Below are positions 1 to 5,817 of a stretch of 10,710 bases of DNA, piece after piece; position 1 is the first letter of the stretch; each line of letters begins with the position of its first letter. A program made the position numbers and the translations under genes. Source of the DNA: Hyphomicrobium sp. (GTDB taxonomy: Bacteria > Pseudomonadota > Alphaproteobacteria > Rhizobiales > Hyphomicrobiaceae); assembly GCA_030609245.1 (NCBI GenBank), contig JAUWCP010000064.1, positions 1 through 10,710 of the forward strand, read 5' to 3'. The notes under the pieces were generated by a model, which saw nothing but the letters and a program-made list of their open reading frames with translations, was not told the DNA's origin and made no database searches.

Positions 1-39
1 GGTTCCGCAAGACGGATTGTGATAGATCGTGATGCTCAT
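1..39 (-). CDS. arsC: Arsenate reductase ArsC, N-terminus only (cut by the window edge)
   Basis: Reading the minus strand from the ATG at 39-37 gives MSITIYHNPSCGT and then the window ends. This matches the start of the glutaredoxin-dependent arsenate reductase family (E. coli ArsC type), in which the strand-loop segment ITIYHNPxCGTS holds the catalytic cysteine; here that is Cys11. The family reduces arsenate to arsenite in the cytoplasm so that it can be exported. Only 13 codons are visible, so intactness cannot be judged. No clear ribosome binding site precedes the ATG. The start codon overlaps, as ATGA, the stop of an upstream minus-strand frame ending at 36. The arsC reading frame also stays open upstream with another ATG at 210-208, but the family N-terminus favours the ATG at 39. 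Confidence 0.72.
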   Translation of the reverse strand, partial: MSITIYHNPSCGT

Positions 40-248
40 AGTGCTTTGCGCCGGGGCTGTCTGACATAAGTAGGGGATTTGGTGCTCGATAGCGCGGATA
101 GCATCAACTGACAGGACGTGGAACCACTCGGATGAATTTGCGTATCTGACACGAGCCAGCGAACGAAGGCTATCGGCGTGTAGCTGATGCCGGCGAATAC
201 CTCGGCGCATGTGATCTTCGGCCTCGCCTCGCTTAGCGCCGGCTTTGC
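36..248 (-). pseudogene. Possible decayed aquaglyceroporin (aqpS-like) remnant upstream of arsC
   Basis: This minus-strand frame is open between a TGA at 251-249 and a TGA at 38-36. At 215-162 it reads ITCAEVFAGISYTPIAFV. That resembles the segment after the second NPA box of MIP-family channels, which in bacterial homologues typically reads like TIAR..TDTFAGI...VPAFI. After that stretch the similarity stops and the reading becomes unlike any channel. The NPA boxes and other membrane helices are not visible. Rhizobial ars operons are known in which an aquaglyceroporin gene (aqpS) directly precedes arsC, so the position fits. The match is short and judged by eye, so chance similarity is possible. 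The stop overlaps the arsC start codon by four bases. Confidence 0.28.
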
Positions 249-251
249 TCA

Positions 252-576
252 AGATGGTTTTTGGCGCCCTGCGTCGCTCACCATCAAACGTGGCACGAAC
301 GTAACCTCACGCTCGTGCCGAGCAGGTCGCCTGGGACAGTGAGATAGGGCGGCGGTGCTTGTCTGGAGCGCGCTCATGACTTTTGATTTCGTTTGCAATG
401 ATCGTCGGTTACGCAAGTTGGATCAGGTGATTGTCCGCTGTTCAGCGCCCTTTGTGGGTCGCGTAATGTTTCAGAATTGCATCGAGAGTTGATCGTTATC
501 CTCTTTCAATTTCATACATCCGCGGACCGGACCGGGTTAAGGTTAACGCGGGTAGACGGGGGCCGGGGAGGAAACC
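252..576. other. Intergenic stretch without a recognisable gene
   Basis: No reading frame here has both a convincing start and a recognisable product on either strand. A minus-strand ATG around 376 opens a short frame that soon ends and is not family-like. The right end holds the leader of the small gene at 577, including the short repeat GGACCGGACCGG followed by GGTTAAGGTTAACG at about 525-550. The region could hold further decayed parts of the arsenic-related locus to its left. Confidence 0.4.
489..517 (+). promoter_or_regulatory. Weak candidate promoter for the small gene at 577
   Basis: TTGATC at 489-494 is followed after 17 bases by TCATAC at 512-517. The first box shares TTGA with the housekeeping -35 consensus, while the second is a poor -10. 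Spacing and position, about 60 bases before the start codon, are suitable. This is inference from a weak match. Confidence 0.2.
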
Positions 577-762
577 ATGTCATGCCCAACAGTGGACCTT
601 GATAAAAAGAAGGTCATTCTGCTGAATGGATTTGAAATGACTCATTCGTCGAGCAAGCCCTTTGCCATCAAGGCCAAGAAGCAGCTCGAAGAAGCAGCAA
701 AGAGGCATCAGGATGCGGTTGCATTCGGGTATGTCTTAGGCAAATGGGTGCCGGCTGCTTAG
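577..762 (+). CDS. Small hypothetical protein, 61 residues
   Basis: I do not recognise this protein. The ATG is preceded by GGGGAGGAAACC, a very strong Shine-Dalgarno sequence at good spacing, which is the main reason to believe it is translated. The product is short, soluble and Lys-rich. Residues 8-16 (LDKKKVILL) look like a beta strand. Residues about 27-48 (KPFAIKAKKQLEEAAKRHQD) form a likely charged amphipathic helix, followed by a hydrophobic VAFGYVLGKWV end. There is no signal peptide, membrane segment or Cys pair (only Cys3). No partner gene is adjacent on its strand: the next plus-strand gene begins about 490 bases later, and a hairpin follows shortly after the stop. It may be a lineage-specific orphan with its own transcript. 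Confidence 0.6.
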   Translation: MSCPTVDLDKKKVILLNGFEMTHSSSKPFAIKAKKQLEEAAKRHQDAVAFGYVLGKWVPAA

Positions 763-774
763 ATCCTAAATAGG

Positions 775-803
775 AAAAAACGTGCACCCTTAATTGGTGC
801 ACG
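775..803 (-). terminator. Intrinsic terminator for minus-strand transcription
   Basis: CGTGCACC (781-788) pairs perfectly with GGTGCACG (796-803) around a 7-base loop, and six A residues lie at 775-780. Read on the minus strand this is an 8-bp GC-rich hairpin followed directly by TTTTTT, the textbook shape of a factor-independent terminator. On the plus strand the hairpin lies 18 bases after the small gene's stop but lacks a following U-run, so there it would at most be a weak terminator or 3'-end stabiliser. No protein gene on the minus strand obviously needs it. Confidence 0.6.
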
Positions 804-814
804 CGAACGCCATT

Positions 815-847
815 CCGCTTCCCGAGTAAGGCGTACTCGGGGAGCGG
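815..847. repeat. Long inverted repeat (14-bp stem, 5-base loop)
   Basis: The arms 815-828 and 834-847 pair over 14 positions, with one position giving a G-T type wobble, around the loop AGGCG. The stem is GC-rich and lies 11 bases from the terminator hairpin at 781-803, so a minus-strand RNA would carry the two hairpins in tandem just before its U-run. Such a stem is rarely accidental. It could be a structural element of a small RNA or part of a bidirectional terminator. Confidence 0.6.
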
Positions 848-1214
848 ATTTCATATGTGAGTGCAGGTCCGCTTCCGTCAGCAGAGCAGATGCAGTGACG
901 CGGATTTCGGTCCGCCGCCTTCCAACCTGATAACAGACGTGACGGCGGCGGCGCACCGGCCGCGCGGGAAATGAGAACGAGGGGACACGCGGTAGCGAGT
1001 GCAGTCCTTTCGTTCCACCGATGGCAAGATTGCAATTGGCGAAGCGGTGACGCGAAACTCCCTCGCCTGAATCTCGCTACGATCTCTTCCCGATTGTGTC
1101 GCCTTCTCGGTATCGATCTGTCCTCCATAAGCCGTAATGCATTGGGGAGGACCACGCTTCAGGGGGAGGCCGCGGGCTGTTACCTAGGGAACACCTCTCG
1201 GTCTAGAGCCAGGG
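848..1214. other. Gene-poor stretch before the FecR-domain gene
   Basis: Frames on both strands are short, Arg/Ser-rich and unlike proteins, so I call no gene. Apart from the RNA candidate on the left, I see no tRNA, transposase fragment or long repeat. One 18-residue plus-strand run at about 1017-1070 (STDGKIAIGEAVTRNSLA) looks protein-like, but it is closed by stops on both sides and has no start codon or ribosome binding site. It could be a gene fragment. Confidence 0.35.
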
Positions 1215-1220
1215 TATGAT
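1215..1220 (+). promoter_or_regulatory. Candidate -10 box (TATGAT) of the FecR-domain gene
   Basis: TATGAT lies 32 bases before the GTG start inside an AT-rich patch (TATGATAAATATA) in otherwise GC-rich DNA. No good -35 box stands 16-18 bases upstream. A GGAAC motif at 1188-1192 resembles an ECF-sigma -35, but no matching -10 (CGTT) follows at the usual distance. The sigma factor therefore cannot be inferred. Confidence 0.3.
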
Positions 1221-1252
1221 AAATATAGGTCCATGTAGACGGTTCACCCGAC

Positions 1253-2941
1253 GTGCGCATACGAATACCAGCACTGTTGAGCATCGCGCTCCTCTGGAGC
1301 GGCACGCAGGCGTTTGCGGCGCCTGGCGATGAGATTGGCTCGGCCGTCAGGATCATCAACATTGTCACGGCGGAATACGAGGCTGACGAGCGCCGCCTCG
1401 CGACAGGCGACAACGTCCGCCAAGACGAGTTGATCGAGGTCAGCACGGATGGCACGGGCGAGATCAGGCTGCGCGACGATACGAAATTGGCGCTAGGGCC
1501 CGGCTCGCAGCTCCTGCTCGATGAATTTGTCTACAATCCTGAAATATCCGGCGGCGCCATCGTCCTCAATCTCGTCAAGGGAACCTTTCGGTTCATCACT
1601 GGCATTGCCGCCAAGCCGGCTTACGTCATTCGCACACCGACAGCGTCGATCACGGTGCGCGGCACCATCTTCGATGTCAACGTCCACGACAGTGGCTTGG
1701 CCTGGCTGCTGCTCATCGAAGGGGCCATCGAAGTTTGCAATGAGAGGGACGAATGCCGCCTGCACGACGAGCCAGGCAAGGTCATATGGATTACGCCTGA
1801 CGGCGACCTGGGCAATCCTGTCAATTGGGCAAACCTTCCCGGTAGACAAGGAAAACCGTTTGAAACCGCTTTCCCGTTCGTGGTTGCGCCACCGCTGATC
1901 GATCCCAACCCTATCTTCACGCCCGGCGACTTCGTCGATGACTATGTGCCCGAGGGGCCCGGTGACGACAACGAGGACGTCACGCCGGTGCGGCCTCCAC
2001 CAATCGATTGCTGGAATGGCTGGTTCCAGATTGGTCCCAAGCAGACCAAGTCCTACGTCCGTAAGGGCTACAAGGTAAGACGCCACCGCGGAGGCAAGCG
2101 GACCATCTGGTGTGCGAAGAACGGCGGTACGCTTCCTCTGCCTATCGCCTGTCCGCCGCCTGCGATCGGCAAGCTGCCGTTCTGCAAGTGCGGACCTGGC
2201 TACAAGGGCAGGTGGCCGAAGTGTCGGGAGATTGAACCAGATCGGCCTTGCAAGCGGGGTGACGTGAAGTGCCGGTGCGAGCTCAAGGGCCTGCCCTATA
2301 ACCCCCGGACCGGCAAGTGCGGCTTCGAGCCACCGCCATCTTGCAATCCGCACGACGTCAAGTGCCAGTGCAAGCTCAAAGGGCTGCCTTACAATCGCAA
2401 GACCGGCAAGTGTGGCTATGACCCGTCTCTGCCGGACCCCAAAAAAGAGTGCCTGAAGAAGCGCTGGAAGTGGACTGGCAACCGCTGCGTCAAGCCATCA
2501 AGCCCGAAACAGAAGTGTCTCAAGAAGGGCTGGAAGTGGACCGGCAACCGCTGCGTCAAGCCATCAAGCCCGAAACAGGAGTGCCTGAAGAAGGGCTGGA
2601 CGTGGAAACGTAACCGCTGCGTCAACCCCTCAGGTCCCAAAGGGGCGTGCCTAAAGAAGGGCTGGAAGTGGAAGGACAACCGCTGCGTCAACCCTAACGC
2701 GTCATGCCGCAAGGGCTACGTCGGCAAGCCGCCGAATTGCAAGAAGAAGTCCTCTGGGAAGTGCCGCAAGGGCTACGTTGGCAAGCCGCCGAATTGCACG
2801 AAGAAGTCTTCTGGTAAGTGCCCGAAGGGCTTCAAGGGCAAGCCTCCCAACTGCAAGCTCAAGAAATCGAACTTGAACAGACGGATCAGGAACGGGAGTA
2901 AGTTGAGCAGGCTGTATGGCTTGAAGCAGAGACGGCGTTGA
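1253..2941 (+). CDS. Secreted FecR-domain protein with Cys-rich repeat tail
   Basis: The start is GTG at 1253, because a stop at 1226 in the same frame excludes anything longer and residues 1-22 form a good signal peptide (MRIRIP, hydrophobic core, AFA cleavage site). Residues about 50-155 form a FecR domain: IRLRDDTKLALGPGSQL, GTFRFITG, then VIRTPTASITVRGTIFDV and LLIEGAIEVC. Classic FecR proteins are membrane-anchored regulators of ECF sigma factors. This one has no cytoplasmic N-terminal region or inner-membrane anchor, and no fecI-like gene lies nearby. An acidic, Pro-rich linker (about 210-250) leads to a strongly basic, Cys-rich tail holding three tandem repeat families up to residue 538, then a basic end. 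The paired Cys suggest disulfides, hence export to the periplasm or cell surface. Function is unknown; a structural or envelope-binding role is inference. The patatin gene begins 37 bases after its stop. Confidence 0.85.
   Translation: MRIRIPALLSIALLWSGTQAFAAPGDEIGSAVRIINIVTAEYEADERRLATGDNVRQDELIEVSTDGTGEIRLRDDTKLALGPGSQLLLDEFVYNPEISGGAIVLNLVKGTFRFITGIAAKPAYVIRTPTASITVRGTIFDVNVHDSGLAWLLLIEGAIEVCNERDECRLHDEPGKVIWITPDGDLGNPVNWANLPGRQGKPFETAFPFVVAPPLIDPNPIFTPGDFVDDYVPEGPGDDNEDVTPVRPPPIDCWNGWFQIGPKQTKSYVRKGYKVRRHRGGKRTIWCAKNGGTLPLPIACPPPAIGKLPFCKCGPGYKGRWPKCREIEPDRPCKRGDVKCRCELKGLPYNPRTGKCGFEPPPSCNPHDVKCQCKLKGLPYNRKTGKCGYDPSLPDPKKECLKKRWKWTGNRCVKPSSPKQKCLKKGWKWTGNRCVKPSSPKQECLKKGWTWKRNRCVNPSGPKGACLKKGWKWKDNRCVNPNASCRKGYVGKPPNCKKKSSGKCRKGYVGKPPNCTKKSSGKCPKGFKGKPPNCKLKKSNLNRRIRNGSKLSRLYGLKQRRR
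2261..2419 (+). repeat. Protein repeat family A, two copies of about 22 residues
   Basis: Residues 337-358 and 368-389 of the FecR-domain protein share the pattern DVKCxCxLKGLPYNxxTGKCG, offset by 31 residues (93 bases). Each copy has three Cys. The DNA copies are similar but not identical, pointing to an old duplication kept by selection on the protein. Confidence 0.75.
2447..2701 (+). repeat. Protein repeat family B, four tandem copies of 22 residues (66 bp)
   Basis: Copies begin at residues 399, 421, 443 and 465. The shared pattern is xCLKKGWKWxxNRCVxPSxPK, with two Cys about 12 residues apart and invariant Trp. The first two copies are nearly identical in DNA, so the array has expanded recently or is being homogenised. 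The last copy lacks the final three residues and passes into family C. Confidence 0.85.
2702..2866 (+). repeat. Protein repeat family C, three copies of 19 residues (57 bp)
   Basis: Copies begin at Cys485, Cys504 and Cys523 with the pattern CxKGYVGKPPNCxKKSSGK, the last copy being shortened. The CxxGxxGxPPNC core recurs in Cys-rich secreted alphaproteobacterial proteins. The first two copies are almost identical in DNA. Confidence 0.8.
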
Positions 2942-2978
2942 GGTTGGACATTTCTGGCCCATCAAGAAATGACAAGGA

Positions 2979-3803
2979 ATGAGCGATAGTCGCGGCTCTA
3001 AGTTAGGTTTGGCTCTCGGCGGCGGTGGCGCGTTGGGCTGGGCCCATATTGGCGTCATCGAAATCCTTCAGGAGAACGGTATCGAGGCGGATGTTGTGGC
3101 GGGCACGTCAATCGGCGGCCTCGTGGGGGCCTGCTATGTTTCTGGGAACATGCAGAAGCTGGAGGATATCGCCCGCTCAATCACATGGTTCGACATCCTC
3201 AAGACCGCCGACGTCAAGCTGTGGACGTCTGGGCTCCTAGGGGGCGATCGTGTCACCGAGCTATTGAGCACGCACTTAGGCGACCTCACGTTCGACGATA
3301 TCGCCAAGCCGTTCGGCGTCGTGGCCGCTGATCTCGCGAACGACAAGGAGATCCTTATTCGTTCAGGACCTTTGGTGGAGGCGCTGAGAGCCACAATTTC
3401 GCTACCTGGCATCTTCGAGCCGGTCGTACGAGACGACGCTGTTCTCATAGATGGGGGCGTCAAGAATCCCGTCCCCGTATCGGCCTGTCGTCAAATGGGG
3501 GCGGAGAGAGTCATCGCAGTAAACGTAGCGGGCGATTACGAGGGCATCGCTCGTGCAACAGGAGTGGTGCCCGGCAAGGCCTTTGAGGCTGGTACCTTTG
3601 AAGTTGTGATGGCGGCATTCGCCATGGTCTTAAACGAGCTGACTCGGGCGCGACTGGCCAAACACCCTGCCGATCTTCTGATCACCCCACGGATTGGTCA
3701 CATTCAGCCCCACGCATTCAATCAGGCGGGCGCATTGATCGAACTTGGCCGCGAGGCAGCGTTGGAATCCTTACCGTCGCTCAAATCGCTATTGGTCCAG
3801 TAA
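2979..3803 (+). CDS. Patatin-like phospholipase (RssA-like), 274 residues
   Basis: This is a serine acyl hydrolase of the patatin family, which cleaves acyl chains from lipids with a Ser-Asp dyad. All hallmarks are present: the oxyanion glycine loop LALGGGGALGWAHIG (residues 11-25), the nucleophile elbow GTSIG with Ser44, and DGG with Asp158 followed by VKNPVPV. The length and the lack of extra domains fit the small bacterial RssA/YchK type. No signal peptide is present, so action is probably cytoplasmic or at the inner membrane face. AAGGA touches the ATG directly, which is closer than ideal, but no better start lies upstream and a later one would cut into the glycine loop. The gene lies 37 bases behind the FecR-domain gene with no terminator visible between them, so co-transcription is likely. 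It converges on aguB with a 66-base gap. The lipid substrate is not predictable. Confidence 0.9.
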   Translation: MSDSRGSKLGLALGGGGALGWAHIGVIEILQENGIEADVVAGTSIGGLVGACYVSGNMQKLEDIARSITWFDILKTADVKLWTSGLLGGDRVTELLSTHLGDLTFDDIAKPFGVVAADLANDKEILIRSGPLVEALRATISLPGIFEPVVRDDAVLIDGGVKNPVPVSACRQMGAERVIAVNVAGDYEGIARATGVVPGKAFEAGTFEVVMAAFAMVLNELTRARLAKHPADLLITPRIGHIQPHAFNQAGALIELGREAALESLPSLKSLLVQ

Positions 3804-3869
3804 CGAATTTTCGCCTTCACTTGACCCAAAGCGGACACGAGAGGCCTGCTGGTCTTCAGGTCATTGCCA

Positions 3870-4730
3870 TCAAAGAATGCTTTTCGCGTAGAGGTCCGGT
3901 CTTCGGTCGCGGATGAAGCCCCAGTCGGCGCGGTAGATCTCAATCTCCGACAGGTCGAAGCTGTGCACCAGCACGCCTTCGTCCTTCTCCCCGAAGCACT
4001 CAACCAGCTCACCGCGATGATCGGCGATGAAGGAATGGCCATAGAACTTCTGCGTGGTGCCGTCGTTATCTTCGATGCCGATGCGGTTTGCAGCCACGAT
4101 GGGCACGGCGTTTGACACCGCGTGGCCCTGCATCGCGCGCTGCCATAGCTTGTGGGTATCGAGGGCAGAATCGTAGGGCTCCGAACCTATAGTCGTTGGG
4201 TAGAGCAGCACTTCAGCCCCGTCCAGCACCAGGGCGCGGGCGCATTCGGGATACCACTGGTCCCAACAGATGCCGACACCAATGGTGCCATGTTTTGTCT
4301 TCCACGCCTTGAAGCCAGTGTCGCCAGGGCGGAAATAATACTTTTCCTGATAGCCCGGACCGTCGGGGATATGGCTTTTGCGGTAAAGCCCGAGGATTTC
4401 GCCGCCGGCATCGGCCACCGCCACGCTGTTGTAATAGCGCGGCCCATCCTTCTCGAAGAAAGAGATTGGAATAACGACATTCAGGTCCTTGGCCAGTTTC
4501 TTGAGCGCAAGCACGCAAGGGTGTTCCGTTACCGGGTAGGCGGTTTCAAACCACTTTGGGCTTTGCCGTGAACAGAAATAGATGCCCTGAAACAGCTCCG
4601 GAGGGAGGATGACCTGGGCGCCGAGCTTCGCTGCCTCGCGGATGGAGGCTTCAGTCTTGGCAATGTTGGCCGTCATGTCTGGGCCGAACGACGTCTGAAT
4701 GGCCGCGACGGTGATCGTGCGTTTGGTCAT
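3870..4730 (-). CDS. aguB: N-carbamoylputrescine amidase
   Basis: This nitrilase-superfamily enzyme hydrolyses N-carbamoylputrescine to putrescine, CO2 and ammonia. The catalytic triad is visible: Glu45 in LPPELFQG, Lys118 in YRKSHIPDGPGYQEKYYF, and Cys155 in GICWDQWYPECAR. The stretch YRKSHIPDGPGYQEKYYFRPGD is diagnostic for this subfamily among nitrilases. At 286 residues it is of usual length and complete. I start at the ATG at 4730-4728, which has AGGA nine bases upstream and shares one base with the aguA stop. A TTG one codon earlier (4733) is possible but less likely. The tight overlap with aguA, the enzyme of the previous step, indicates translational coupling in one operon. Confidence 0.93.
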   Translation of the reverse strand: MTKRTITVAAIQTSFGPDMTANIAKTEASIREAAKLGAQVILPPELFQGIYFCSRQSPKWFETAYPVTEHPCVLALKKLAKDLNVVIPISFFEKDGPRYYNSVAVADAGGEILGLYRKSHIPDGPGYQEKYYFRPGDTGFKAWKTKHGTIGVGICWDQWYPECARALVLDGAEVLLYPTTIGSEPYDSALDTHKLWQRAMQGHAVSNAVPIVAANRIGIEDNDGTTQKFYGHSFIADHRGELVECFGEKDEGVLVHSFDLSEIEIYRADWGFIRDRRPDLYAKSIL

Positions 4731-5752
4731 CAAAGTGGTTCCTGCTGGGTGATGCAGTGGAAGGATCCGCCGCCTGCCGCGCCGCAGCCCAGTAGGCCGC
4801 GCGATGACACGCCGATGACCTTGCGGTCTGGAAACACCGCCTGCAGGGTCTCGATAGCGGAGTCCTGCGTTGGGGTGGCGTATACGGGCACGACCACCAC
4901 GCCGTTTCCAATGATGAAATTCATGTGGGATGCCGGAGAAATTTCGCCCAAGGCGTTGCGATACAACCCGACGCCGGGGATGCGGACGACCTCAAGTTCG
5001 CGGCCGGCTGCATCCTTCGTTCTTTCCAGCGTGCGCGCGATCTGGTCCAGAGTTTCCGCGTTCGGGTCGTCGGCATCGGCAGGAGATTGGCATACGACGC
5101 GGCTCGGCCCCACGAAGCGGGCTATATTGTCGATATGGCCATCGGTGTGGTCGTTCATTAGGCCATCGTCAATCCAAACGATTTTTACCGCGCCGAATGC
5201 GTGCCTGAGCGCGACTTCGGCGTCCTCTTGCGACCAGCCGTTGCGATTGGGATTCAAGAGGGTCTGACGAGTCGTCAGGAATGTGCCTTGACCGTCATGC
5301 TCTATGGCGCCGCCTTCCAGCACGAAGTCGAAGCGACGAATAGGCTTGCCTGTATGGCGTGCGATGTCGTCACCCACGGTGGCATCATCGGGCAGGTCGT
5401 ATTTTCCTCCCCAACTGTTTGTTTTGAAGCGAAGGGCGACAGGACCTTCAGGTGTTTTGGCAAAAATGGGTCCCGTATCGCGCAACCAGATGTCGCCGTA
5501 CTTCGCCGATACGACTTGGGCGGTGCCGCCAACGGCCGCCTGGGCGGATACCTCGGCCTCGGCTCCGTTGACAAGCAGCCAAACCTTTGTGCCCTCGCTC
5601 AAGGCGTGCACCATCGCTGCCACGTCGCGGCGCGGCGCTTCCAAGTCACCGTTCCATTCGGCAGGGTCGGCCGGCCATGCTGTCCAGATGGCCTTCTGCG
5701 GTGCCCATTCCGGGGGTACGGAAATCGTTTTCTCTGTCACACAAATTTGCAT
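4730..5752 (-). CDS. aguA: Agmatine deiminase
   Basis: Agmatine deiminase converts agmatine to N-carbamoylputrescine and ammonia in the cytoplasm. The protein belongs to the peptidyl-arginine-deiminase-like guanidino-group fold. Visible motifs are DIWLRDTGP (about residues 87-95), FVLEGGAIEHDGQGT, LMNDHTDGHIDNIARF with the active-site His and Asp, and GGGSFHCITQQEP near the C-terminus with nucleophile Cys333. The canonical form has GGGNIHCITQQ, so the SF here is a mild variant. At 340 residues it is slightly short for the family but complete. The ATG at 5752 has a strong AGGAAGAG ribosome binding site six bases upstream. It is first in the aguA-aguB operon and diverges from the efflux genes. 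No arginine decarboxylase, which would supply agmatine, lies in the window. Confidence 0.94.
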   Translation of the reverse strand: MQICVTEKTISVPPEWAPQKAIWTAWPADPAEWNGDLEAPRRDVAAMVHALSEGTKVWLLVNGAEAEVSAQAAVGGTAQVVSAKYGDIWLRDTGPIFAKTPEGPVALRFKTNSWGGKYDLPDDATVGDDIARHTGKPIRRFDFVLEGGAIEHDGQGTFLTTRQTLLNPNRNGWSQEDAEVALRHAFGAVKIVWIDDGLMNDHTDGHIDNIARFVGPSRVVCQSPADADDPNAETLDQIARTLERTKDAAGRELEVVRIPGVGLYRNALGEISPASHMNFIIGNGVVVVPVYATPTQDSAIETLQAVFPDRKVIGVSSRGLLGCGAAGGGSFHCITQQEPL

Positions 5753-5783
5753 AGATCTCTTCCTATAGATCGCTTCACGCTTG

Positions 5784-5812
5784 CCGACTAGATAGGACCG
5801 ACTAGTCTAGGA
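5784..5812. promoter_or_regulatory. Candidate operator in the aguA / efflux divergent region
   Basis: The 65-bp gap between aguA and the adaptor gene holds CCGACTAG twice (5784-5791 and 5798-5805), a 14-bp period. TAGGA also occurs twice (5793-5797 and 5808-5812). GACTAGTC at 5800-5807 is a perfect palindrome, and ACTAG (5787-5791) faces CTAGT (5802-5806) as an inverted pair. Dyads of this size overlapping the start region of RND pump genes are typical binding sites of TetR-family repressors. No regulator gene is in the window, so the protein is unknown. AGGA at 5809-5812, inside this block, also serves as the adaptor's ribosome binding site. Confidence 0.45.
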
Positions 5813-5817
5813 ATCCG

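Larger units (their letters stand above)
775..960 (-). ncRNA. Candidate small RNA ending at the 775-803 terminator; 5' end unknown
   Basis: A minus-strand transcript ending near 775 would contain a small GCGGA/TCCGC hairpin at about 900-915, the 14-bp stem at 815-847, and then the terminator hairpin with its U-run. The minus-strand frames covering this stretch have no ribosome binding site or family resemblance. A structured RNA with its own terminator is therefore a reasonable reading. I cannot see a convincing promoter, so the 5' boundary given is a guess. The alternative is that the hairpins only insulate the small gene at 577 from antisense transcription. Confidence 0.25.

Noticed and set aside
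120..144. GGAAC-N16-CGTA, similar to an EcfG-type stress promoter
   Set aside because: One mismatch in the -10, and no start codon with a ribosome binding site follows within a normal distance; the nearest plus-strand gene is over 400 bases away.
208..210. Upstream in-frame ATG extending arsC by 57 residues
   Set aside because: The family begins right at the ITIYHNP strand, and the extension has no resemblance to any known ArsC domain.
790..1155. Minus-strand frame of 121 codons over the gene-poor stretch
   Set aside because: It ends inside the terminator hairpin, lacks a ribosome binding site and its composition (Arg, Ser, Ala) is that of random GC-rich DNA.
1188..1212. GGAAC before the FecR-domain gene as an ECF-sigma -35 box
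   Set aside because: No CGTT-like -10 at 16 or 17 bases, and no sigma-factor gene is nearby.
1493..2353. Long minus-strand open frame (286 codons) opposite the FecR-domain gene
   Set aside because: It mirrors the codon pattern of the GC-rich plus-strand gene, has no family resemblance and no signal of its own. The plus strand has a clear domain and signal peptide.
2447..2866. Regular repeats that could suggest a CRISPR array or satellite
   Set aside because: The units are contiguous without spacers, are multiples of three and encode a conserved Cys pattern in the frame of the FecR-domain gene.
4728..4733. TTG at 4733 as the aguB start
   Set aside because: The following ATG at 4730 has better start-codon quality, normal spacing to AGGA and gives the usual family N-terminus.
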